From a virus: a stretch of 26,354 nt of DNA. Made by a program: the position numbers and the translations under genes. A model generated the notes under the pieces. It saw only the letters and a program-made list of their open reading frames with translations. It made no database searches and was not told the DNA's origin. Positions 1 through 7,721 of the stretch are shown here, piece by piece (within the stretch, counting starts at the first letter, position 1; every line of letters begins with the position of its first letter). The stretch lies in IMG/VR virus record IMGVR_UViG_3300043119_000116, positions 1-26,354 of that record. One strand, given 5' to 3'.

Positions 1-2
1 AC

Positions 3-179
3 ATGGAAAAGTGGGATAAGAACAACAAGATTCTTGCCCTGCAAGACCCAACGGCACGTGTTCTTGAAGAACAAAGAATTCGCCAACAAATCTATGCAAG
101 TGCCGGAGTTAAACCTATAATGGCGCAACAGGCGGCACCTGCGGGTGTCGGAGACTTTAAATTAGTCGGGGTGCGATGA
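3..179 (+). CDS. C-terminal part of an unidentified phage protein
   Basis: The frame is open from the left edge and ends with TGA at 177-179. The first ATG inside the window is at 3-5, but no upstream sequence is available to judge a ribosome binding site, so this is probably the tail end of a longer gene. From that ATG it reads 58 residues, starting MEKWDKNNKI and ending GDFKLVGVR. It is hydrophilic, with an Ala/Gln/Gly-rich stretch near the end. It lies 26 bp before the giant virion-type gene on the same strand, so it is probably a structural gene of the same late operon. I do not recognise the family. Confidence 0.6.
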   Translation: MEKWDKNNKILALQDPTARVLEEQRIRQQIYASAGVKPIMAQQAAPAGVGDFKLVGVR

Positions 180-205
180 CCCCATAACAATTAGGACGTG
201 CAGCA

Positions 206-3200
206 ATGCCCATTTACAGCGTACAAGGCCCCGATGGCCGCATATATGACGTAGAGGGGCCTGCTGGCGCTTCTGAAACTCAAATTGTTGCTTTTGTTCG
301 GGCAAACTACCAGCAGCTAAAACCCAAAGAGGGCCTTGGCGCTGCAGTTGGTAAAGGGCTTGAGTCCTTAATCTCTTCTGGGCGTACCGCTGTTGGTGCG
401 CTTACTGGCTCCGCAGAAGAAGCCGCGCAAGAAGGTCTTGAGCGCGGGGAAAAGATTTCCAAAAAGTACGCTGACCAAGTCAGCCTTGACAAGGTTAAAA
501 AGGCGTATGAAGAACGTGGCCTGTTGCCAGCCGCTGGCGAAGCCATCAGTCAAATCCCTGCGGCAATCGCCGAACAAGCACCTAATCTTGCCGCCACATT
601 TGGTACTGCCCGTGCCGGTGCGGCACTTGGCTCGTTTGCCGGTCCCGTTGGTACAGTTGTTGGCGGTCTTGCAGGCGCTGCAGTTCCTTCTTTATTCCAA
701 CAGTTCGGCGGTAACGTTGAGCGTCAAGCCGCAGAGCAAAAAGCCCGTGGCGAAGAAATCAAAATTGACACCGGGGCTGCCGGAGCTGCAGCCGTTCCTC
801 AAGCTGCCTTAGACGTTGCAGGTACGTTAATTCCCTTGGGTGGCCGCCTTGTTAGTAAGCTCACAGGCATCCCGGAAAAAGCATTGGTTGGGCGGTCTGC
901 CGCAGAAGCTACAAAACTGGCCGATGAAAGACTGCTGGCCACCTTGGCCAAAGGTACGGCAGTAGGTGCCCTTGCTGAAATTCCAACAGAGATTACCCAG
1001 CAGATGCTTGAGCGTGCACAAGCAGGCTTGTCTTTGTCTGATGCAGACGCTTTAAAAGAATACGGCGAAACCGCTTACCAAGTCGGTCTGCTTGCCCCGA
1101 TAGGTGCGGCGGGTCGTTTGTCTGAGCGTGCTGGTGCACGTGGTGAAGTCATGGCGCGCAAGCAGGAAGAAGCTCGCGTACAGAGGGAAGAAGAAGCCAA
1201 ACAAAAAGCTGAGGCCGATGCCAAAGACGCAGAAGCTAAAGCGGCTGAAGATGTGCGTAAACAAACGCCTGCCTATGCCATCGAGTTTGGCCAACAGTAC
1301 GACGACTTGCTGGCGCAGTATCAGGAAAAACGCAAGGGATTGAAGACCCCCGGCAAGGATGCAACGCCTGAAGAAAAAGCCGAGTACGCAGAGCGTCAGG
1401 CAGAGGTCAAGGCTCTGTACAAACAACTGAACGAGCAAACACCTGAGTACCGCCGTACTAAAGGACTGCGTGCAGAAGCTGCGGCAAAAGCGGCAGAAGA
1501 TGCTGAGAAAGCACGTATCGCTGGCATGTCTCCCGAAGAGTACGCGCTTGAGCAAGCTAACGCGCAAAAGCAAGTTGAAGGTGTGTCTGGCACAGCCAAA
1601 CCTACCGATGTTGGTATTGAAAGCCCGTTTGCCCCCGTGCCCGGCGAAGCCGACAAGTACATACAAGAGCGCATGGCGCTGGCTAAACAGCAAGTGCCGG
1701 AACAAGGGATTAACGGTATTTCCGACTACTTGATGTCAAACCCTTTGATGGCCAGACACTTAGTAGAAACCCGTACACCACTGCCCGGGCTAAAAGCCGC
1801 AGAGCAACGTGCTGTGTTGGGCGGTCTGGAATTACAACTGAAAGAGTTGGAAAAGAAACGCGCTGCTGCCGGCCGTGCCGCTACTGGCGTAGCCCAACAA
1901 CGTTTGAGCACTGTTGAGGCTGAAGAGCAAGCCGCCCTTGACGCCCAGCGTGCGGATGATGCGCGGCTTGCAGAAGAGACAGCTAAGCGAGACGAGCTGG
2001 CTCCCGAAGTTGCGGCACTGCAAGGTATGGCCAACAAGCCATCGCCAATGATTGACCAGTTCAGTTTGTTTGAAGGTCAACCAAACGTTCAAGGTTCTGC
2101 CGCCATGGGCCAAGCCAAGCAACAACTGCTTGGGGAAGATGTCACCGCTACTGCGGACGAGAATGCTGCGGACGTTAAGCGTGACTTGCGCCGCGTCCCC
2201 GGTGCTGAATTTAAACTGCGTGCCCGTAAAGAAGGCGCTGCCCCCGTCACCCGTGATGAAGTTGCTGACCGCTTGAACCGTGTCTTGAGCACCTATGAGT
2301 TGTCTCCTGAAGCGTCTGCGTTCTTGCGCCGTGCAGAGCAAGTTATGCCACAAGCTGGCCAAGATTATTTTGATTTGTTAGATGCCCAGCTCGACAAAAT
2401 TGAGAGCGGCCAAGAGGGCGTTCCACGTAAAGGCGAGAGCCGTACACTAACAGCAAAGACCGCTCCAACAACGGCTGAACAACAAGCCCAAGCCAGCACA
2501 ACTCCCGGCACTGAAGGCGCTAAGATCGACATGCGTGAGCGCCGTGATGCGCAGCCCGGCCAGCCTAGCCCACTGAAGACACCTATTGCCCAGCCTGCGG
2601 AAGCTGAGCGTAGCGCGGGACTACGTGGCAAAGCCGAGCAAGCTGTTCGCACTCCTGCAAATAAGCCCACCACACTGCGCGGTGCAAGTGCTAAAGCCGC
2701 AGACTTGTCTTTGCAAGGCGATCTTGAACCGTTGGTCCGTCAATCTGAACGCGCCGCCGATGAGCAAGCCGGACAGCTTGGCCTGTTCCCCGAAGAAGAA
2801 AAGAAGCTTGGCTACGTCAAGCCTGACCGCGAAGCTTTCAACCGCTTCATGCGCAGCCCGTTTGTCAATAAACTTCGTAAAGACTTGCGTGCAAACGAGG
2901 AAACCCTCAAGCAAGCCGCACGTATTCCTGCGCTGAAGAATCGCATCAACGAGTTGACATCCAAGATTATTGGTGTTCTGAGCGACTTCCAAGAGTACAA
3001 GACAGCCGACAAGTTGGTACGCGCCAACAAGGACATCACAGTATCAGAACGCGGTCTTGACCAGCTCAAAGGTGCAATGACCAAGAACGTTGTCGACCGG
3101 ATGGAGTTGGCTGGCGCAATTGAATCGTTGCAACAACAACGCGCCCAGTTTTTAGAAGAATCCCAGAAGACCGGTATTGCGCCAGATGCAGAAACAATTG

Positions 3201-6200
3201 CTCAACTAGACAATGTAGAAGAGCAGATGCAGCGGTTCAATAATGAGTTGTCCTTGCTTGATGGCGCGGTTAACACATTGGATGGACAGATTCGCGTTGC
3301 CCAGTCGCAGTCACGCATGATGGAGTTGGTTGAGAAGTCACCTTCTCTCGAAGAATTGGCAGATTCTAAAGAACAACTGCGTGCGGCACAAACGGAACTT
3401 GCAGATCTGCAGTCACGCATCAGCGCCTTGGAGACCGAAAGGAAAACCAAAGCTGCCGAGGATGCTCGTACAGCCGCCGCAGTTGCCGCTGCTGAAAGAG
3501 CCAAAGCCACTGAAGCACTGGCCACTAAAGCGTCTGAAGCGCCTATTCAAGGTGCACGTAGAGGCGAGCTTGACACTACTGTTGTTCCGGCTATGTCTTG
3601 GGCAGAACGTGTGGCTCGTCGTTGGGCTGAACGCGGCAAGACTCCTATCAGTGCTACTGAAAAGCAAGAGATCCAAGGCAACCCAGAAAGAGTTTTGGGC
3701 GGCTTCAAAGCCATCGTTACCGGTCTTGAGAAAAAGATCAACCAGAACCAGCTGTCCGCTAAGCGTGCGCTTGAGACTGAAGTTGTTGGCCCCGCACTAG
3801 CCGCACGTGACAAGCTAGACGCTCAGTACAAAGCCGCCAAGAGCTCCGCTCAACGTGCCGAAATTGGCACAAAGCTAGATGCCGCTGAGTCAGCACTGAC
3901 CAAAGCCAGAGAAGATGCGCGTAAGCCCCTTGAAGAAATGGTGTGGAAAAGCAAAGCTGGCGACACCAAGAAACTTGCGGAAGCAATGCGTAAAGTCGAT
4001 TGGCTTGAGAGTTTGATTGCCGAAGGCCGTGTTGAGATTGCGCCGCCTAGGAGTGTTCAAGTTATCTCCAAAAAGAACCAAGAGATTCTGACAGCGGAGT
4101 CTAAGGCCAAGGCGCAAGCTCAAGCCGCAGAGCGTCTGAAGTCCCCCGCTACATCTGGCGAAGCTCTGACACGTACCCAAGCTAAGCAAGCCGCGCAGCC
4201 TCAGAAGACTCAGTTTGAAGGCAAAGGCGTGCCCGGCGGTACAGCTACAGAAATCAAACCAGAGCCCAAGCGTTTAACTGGCGCAGAGATTTTGGCGGCT
4301 ATGCAGCAGAGCACTCCGCAACGTCTGAAGAAAGACGTACTGCCGCAACTGGCAGCCACAGCGTCCCAAGGCCCTGCGCTCAAAGAGGAAGTTGATACGG
4401 AACAGAGTGCGGCTGCAATCATGCAGAACATCAGCACAAGCACTAACGACGAGATTAACAGAGCTGTGGCTGAGCGCTTGAAGATGCTGCTTGGCAACAC
4501 TGAAGTTCGTTTGGTAGATGACTTGCGCAGTGATGACGGCCAAGCTGTGTATGGAACTGCTGCGTCTGACGGCTCATTCATTGAACTAGACAAGACCTAT
4601 GGTTTGAATGAGCAAACAGCTTTGCACGAAGGTGTTCACGCCGGTGTTGAGCGCACGCTTAGTTTGCCCGAAGACCAGTTGACCCCTGAGCAGTTGGCTG
4701 CTAAGAGAGAACTTACAGACATCTACAACGCGCTCAAAGAAGACAAGGACATGCCCTATCCTGAGTTGGTGACCAACTTAAGCGAGTTTGCGGCAGAAGC
4801 GTTGACAAGTCCCAAGTTGCGCACCTACATGCAGTCTAAGCCTTGGACGCTTAAATACATGTGGGATGCTTTCAAGAGCGTTATCTTGCGCTTGCTTGGC
4901 GTGAAGACACCTAGCAACATGAGTGAAGCGGCTATTGCGGCTGTCGACCGCATGATGACCAAAGTGCCCCGCGCTACCGAAGCAGACATGACGCTGGACC
5001 AGCCAAGGCTGAACCGTGCGCGTGACTCTGAGTTTGATGACATTGTGGACATCTCCAACAAGATGGTGGCCCGTCAAAAGACTTGGAGCGAAAAGATTAA
5101 GGTCAACGCTACAGGTTTGGCGTTTGAGACACAGTTGGTTGATCGCTTCGCTGGCTTTGAGCGTCTGTCTAAAGTTATGGACAAGCTCAAAGGCATCCAG
5201 ATGATGTACTACTTGCGCATGTATGACCAGCGCATGAACTTTGTGGCGCAGTCTGCGGCTAACGGTGCTCTGCAGCTTGTAGAAAAGGTGCGGGCTGATG
5301 GCCAGAAAGAGTACCTGATTGAGAGCCGCCCCGGTGCAAGCCTGCGTGGTGTGTCCGAGATTCTCAAAGGAGCCTCCGATGCTATGGGCGGTGTCGACAA
5401 TGCCAGCCGTACGTTTACTTCCTACATGGCGGCGCTCCGTGCGAAGCGTGTGGGCTTAGATAAGCTGAACTTCAGCGGCACAATCACTCAAGCAGAACTT
5501 GACCGCGTACTGGCCACAGTCAACGGCAACAAGACAATCAAGGATGTGTTTGAGCGTGCCCGTGAAGAGTACAACACGTACAACAGAGGGCTGGTAAATT
5601 TTGCCGTTTCTGCTGGCGCTATTCGCAAAGCCGATGCAGAAGCGCTGTTAAAAAGCGACGACTACATTCCGTTCTATCGTGAGCGCAACGGCGTTGTTGA
5701 GTTGATGATTGGTGGTGAAAACCCCATCCGTATTGGCAACATCAAAGAGCAGCCCTACTTGCAAGAGTTGGTGGGCGGTGACGCCCCTATCATGGACTTC
5801 ATGGTCAGCTCTGTGCAAAACACCAACATGATGGTGGATATGGCACTGCGCAACTTGGCCACAAAGAACGCTGTGTTTGAGTTGAAGAACATGGACATGG
5901 CAAAAATTACGGACAAGGCTATCTCTGGCCCTGACGTCATCAAGTTTAAGGTGGACGGAGAAGACCGCTTCGCAATGGTTGATACCGATGCTGCCGGAGT
6001 CCCTGCTGACATCTTGGTCAAGGGCATGGAAGGTATCCCAACACAGATGCCGTTTGCCTTGCGTGTACTGGCTGCCCCCGCTTCCTTCTTGCGCAAAGCT
6101 GTGACAGCTACGCCTATATATGCAGCTCGTCAGTTGTTCCGTGACTCGGTGGCTTCCCCCTTGTTGTCTGGCGCTGATTTTGTCCCTGTTATTGGAGCGC

Positions 6201-7558
6201 TTAGACAAATTGGCAGCGCAACCAAAGGCACGCTTGAGAGCCGAGGCATTACCGGCGGGCAGGTGTTCACGGGTGGTGCGGCAGATATTACCGACATCAT
6301 GCGCCGCATCGCCTCTGGCAAGAGCGGCTGGTCTGACTTCGTGTCTAAGGCCGAGAGCATCTCCATGGAAGCTGACGCGCTGACACGCCGTGCCCAGTAC
6401 AACAGCTACATCAAGCAAGGCTTGTCCGAGATGGAAGCCACGTACATGGCGCTTGAGTCAATGAACTTTACCAAGCGCGGTGCGTCTCCTAGCATCCACA
6501 TGGCTAACTCGTTGATCCCGTTCTTTAACGCACAGATTCAAGGTCTGAACGTGCTGTACAAAGCGTTGGCCGGCAAGATGCCTTTCAATGAGCGCTTGAA
6601 GATTCAGGAGAAACTGCTGACCCGTGGCTTGATGATTGCTGCCGGTACGCTTGCGTATGCGGCCATGATGCAGGACGACGAAGCCTACCAGAACGCTACA
6701 CCTGAGCAGAAGTATGGCAACTGGTTTGTGCGTATCCCCGGTGTGGAAGAAGCTATCCGTCTGCCCATCCCATTTGAGATTGGTTACATCTTCAAGGCAT
6801 TGCCCGAAGCGCTGTACAACTCGATGGTCAATGAGCGTGGCGGTGAGCAGGCTGTGCAAGCCTTCCGTCAAATCTTGCTCAACACAATCCCCGGCGGTTC
6901 TTCTTACGGCATCCCACAAGCCATGCGCCCAGCCATCGAAGCTGGCCTTGGCAAGTCGTTCTACACAGGGCGCGACATCATGTCTCCCCACGAGCAGAAG
7001 TTGTTGCCTGAAGCCCAGTTCCGTGAGAACACATCACAGATCGCTAAGACTGTTGGCGCGGCGGCGGGCGTATCCCCGATTGTCCTTGAGCAGTTGGTGC
7101 AGGGCTATACCGGCAGCGTAGGCTTGGCGTTTTTGCAGGCAGTCAGTATGCCGTTTGGTAAGTCCGACTCACCTGAAAAAGCGTTTAAGCGTTTGTCAGA
7201 GATGCCTGTGGTAGGTACTGCGTTCCAGCCGAACGATGCTGGCGGCATTATCAACATGGCTTACGACCGGATGAACGAGTTTTCCAAAGTTAAGTCTACT
7301 GTGGATGATCTGATTGAGCGCGGTGAAAAGGCCAAGGCACTGGAGCTCATCAATACCAAAGCCAATGAGTATGCGGCGGGAGAGATTGCGCACGACTTCA
7401 CATCGACTATGGGAGAGTTGACCCAGTACGAGAGAGCCATCCGTGCATCTAACCTGACCCCTGAGCAAAAGCGTGAACGTCTTGATGAGATTCGCAAGAT
7501 CAAAATCAGGTACGCGGATACGATGCGCGGGGCCGTCGATAAAACCATACCCCAGTAA
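206..7558 (+). CDS. Giant phage polyvalent / internal-virion-type protein with metallopeptidase motif
   Basis: This 2450-residue protein starts at ATG 206, with AGGA at 193-196 as ribosome binding site. In order: a small N-terminal module (about 1-40, PIYSVQGPDGRIYDVEGP); Ala/Gly-rich hydrophobic helices (about 110-310) of the kind seen in membrane-active internal virion proteins; long charged coiled coils (about 310-460, 1000-1130 and 1200-1400); a zinc-metallopeptidase motif HEGVH at 1474-1478 with downstream SEFAAEA (1526-1532) supplying a likely glutamate ligand; a helical core with YIPFYRERN near 1820 and a PIYAARQLFRD segment near 1970; and IPFFNAQIQG at 2104-2113, typical of LPD38. Known biology: phage polyvalent proteins string together peptidase and other effector domains and are thought to enter the cell with the DNA. 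Inference: it is packaged or ejected and may cleave a host or virion protein. The domain order is read by eye, and the middle third has no recognisable enzyme. Confidence 0.93.
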   Translation: MPIYSVQGPDGRIYDVEGPAGASETQIVAFVRANYQQLKPKEGLGAAVGKGLESLISSGRTAVGALTGSAEEAAQEGLERGEKISKKYADQVSLDKVKKAYEERGLLPAAGEAISQIPAAIAEQAPNLAATFGTARAGAALGSFAGPVGTVVGGLAGAAVPSLFQQFGGNVERQAAEQKARGEEIKIDTGAAGAAAVPQAALDVAGTLIPLGGRLVSKLTGIPEKALVGRSAAEATKLADERLLATLAKGTAVGALAEIPTEITQQMLERAQAGLSLSDADALKEYGETAYQVGLLAPIGAAGRLSERAGARGEVMARKQEEARVQREEEAKQKAEADAKDAEAKAAEDVRKQTPAYAIEFGQQYDDLLAQYQEKRKGLKTPGKDATPEEKAEYAERQAEVKALYKQLNEQTPEYRRTKGLRAEAAAKAAEDAEKARIAGMSPEEYALEQANAQKQVEGVSGTAKPTDVGIESPFAPVPGEADKYIQERMALAKQQVPEQGINGISDYLMSNPLMARHLVETRTPLPGLKAAEQRAVLGGLELQLKELEKKRAAAGRAATGVAQQRLSTVEAEEQAALDAQRADDARLAEETAKRDELAPEVAALQGMANKPSPMIDQFSLFEGQPNVQGSAAMGQAKQQLLGEDVTATADENAADVKRDLRRVPGAEFKLRARKEGAAPVTRDEVADRLNRVLSTYELSPEASAFLRRAEQVMPQAGQDYFDLLDAQLDKIESGQEGVPRKGESRTLTAKTAPTTAEQQAQASTTPGTEGAKIDMRERRDAQPGQPSPLKTPIAQPAEAERSAGLRGKAEQAVRTPANKPTTLRGASAKAADLSLQGDLEPLVRQSERAADEQAGQLGLFPEEEKKLGYVKPDREAFNRFMRSPFVNKLRKDLRANEETLKQAARIPALKNRINELTSKIIGVLSDFQEYKTADKLVRANKDITVSERGLDQLKGAMTKNVVDRMELAGAIESLQQQRAQFLEESQKTGIAPDAETIAQLDNVEEQMQRFNNELSLLDGAVNTLDGQIRVAQSQSRMMELVEKSPSLEELADSKEQLRAAQTELADLQSRISALETERKTKAAEDARTAAAVAAAERAKATEALATKASEAPIQGARRGELDTTVVPAMSWAERVARRWAERGKTPISATEKQEIQGNPERVLGGFKAIVTGLEKKINQNQLSAKRALETEVVGPALAARDKLDAQYKAAKSSAQRAEIGTKLDAAESALTKAREDARKPLEEMVWKSKAGDTKKLAEAMRKVDWLESLIAEGRVEIAPPRSVQVISKKNQEILTAESKAKAQAQAAERLKSPATSGEALTRTQAKQAAQPQKTQFEGKGVPGGTATEIKPEPKRLTGAEILAAMQQSTPQRLKKDVLPQLAATASQGPALKEEVDTEQSAAAIMQNISTSTNDEINRAVAERLKMLLGNTEVRLVDDLRSDDGQAVYGTAASDGSFIELDKTYGLNEQTALHEGVHAGVERTLSLPEDQLTPEQLAAKRELTDIYNALKEDKDMPYPELVTNLSEFAAEALTSPKLRTYMQSKPWTLKYMWDAFKSVILRLLGVKTPSNMSEAAIAAVDRMMTKVPRATEADMTLDQPRLNRARDSEFDDIVDISNKMVARQKTWSEKIKVNATGLAFETQLVDRFAGFERLSKVMDKLKGIQMMYYLRMYDQRMNFVAQSAANGALQLVEKVRADGQKEYLIESRPGASLRGVSEILKGASDAMGGVDNASRTFTSYMAALRAKRVGLDKLNFSGTITQAELDRVLATVNGNKTIKDVFERAREEYNTYNRGLVNFAVSAGAIRKADAEALLKSDDYIPFYRERNGVVELMIGGENPIRIGNIKEQPYLQELVGGDAPIMDFMVSSVQNTNMMVDMALRNLATKNAVFELKNMDMAKITDKAISGPDVIKFKVDGEDRFAMVDTDAAGVPADILVKGMEGIPTQMPFALRVLAAPASFLRKAVTATPIYAARQLFRDSVASPLLSGADFVPVIGALRQIGSATKGTLESRGITGGQVFTGGAADITDIMRRIASGKSGWSDFVSKAESISMEADALTRRAQYNSYIKQGLSEMEATYMALESMNFTKRGASPSIHMANSLIPFFNAQIQGLNVLYKALAGKMPFNERLKIQEKLLTRGLMIAAGTLAYAAMMQDDEAYQNATPEQKYGNWFVRIPGVEEAIRLPIPFEIGYIFKALPEALYNSMVNERGGEQAVQAFRQILLNTIPGGSSYGIPQAMRPAIEAGLGKSFYTGRDIMSPHEQKLLPEAQFRENTSQIAKTVGAAAGVSPIVLEQLVQGYTGSVGLAFLQAVSMPFGKSDSPEKAFKRLSEMPVVGTAFQPNDAGGIINMAYDRMNEFSKVKSTVDDLIERGEKAKALELINTKANEYAAGEIAHDFTSTMGELTQYERAIRASNLTPEQKRERLDEIRKIKIRYADTMRGAVDKTIPQ

Positions 7559-7721
7559 GACCGTTAAGGATGCCCGCTTCAGCGCGGGCGTCTACGATTT
7601 TGCTGAGTACGGCTTTCTTCAGACCTAGTTCACGCACAGCATCCGTGTCAAGGCAGGGGACAAAGAACCCCTGCCCCTTTTCAACTTTCGTCCACGGGAA
7701 CTGGATTGAGGATACTCTCAT
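7506..7721 (-). CDS. Possible small phage protein at the convergent junction
   Basis: This 71-residue ORF starts at ATG 7721 inside the 3' end of the primase gene, in another frame. GGAAG (complement of 7728-7732) lies six bases upstream as ribosome binding site. Its stop at 7506 lies inside the 3' end of the rightward giant gene, so it overlaps coding sequence on both sides. The residues look protein-like: GFFVPCLDT, then an Ala/Leu/Lys-rich helix, then NGLTGVWFYRRP. This resembles a short phage ORF type I have seen, which I cannot name. Against it, the two hairpins at the junction lie within it. The alternative is non-coding terminator DNA. Confidence 0.5.
   Translation of the reverse strand: MRVSSIQFPWTKVEKGQGFFVPCLDTDAVRELGLKKAVLSKIVDARAEAGILNGLTGVWFYRRPRASYPRT
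7572..7589. terminator. GC-rich hairpin at the convergent junction
   Basis: GCCCGC (7572-7577) and GCGGGC (7584-7589) form a 6-bp stem with a 6-nt loop, 14 bases after the stop of the giant rightward gene. No strong T tract follows at once; a short run of four Ts comes about nine bases later. It may be a weak terminator or RNA-stabilising hairpin. It also lies within a leftward ORF (7506-7721), where it encodes ARAEAG, so the symmetry could be incidental. Confidence 0.3.
7652..7681 (+). terminator. Probable rho-independent terminator of the rightward module
   Basis: GGCAGGGG (7652-7659) pairs perfectly with CCCCTGCC (7668-7675) around an 8-nt loop. The sequence then runs CC and four Ts to 7681. 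This is the expected place for termination of rightward transcription, at the meeting point of two convergent modules. The last T is the first base of the complementary stop codon of the leftward primase gene. The same bases would encode GQGFFVPCL in the small leftward ORF 7506-7721, so the region may do two jobs. Confidence 0.55.

Noticed and set aside
5648-6418. 256-codon leftward ORF inside the giant gene
   Set aside because: It is His/Cys/Ser-rich antisense text opposite conserved LPD-type segments, with no ribosome binding site or neighbours on that strand.
7572-7681. tRNA or other structured RNA at the convergent junction
   Set aside because: The two hairpins are separate, there is no cloverleaf or anticodon arm, and the second one ends in a T tract like a terminator.
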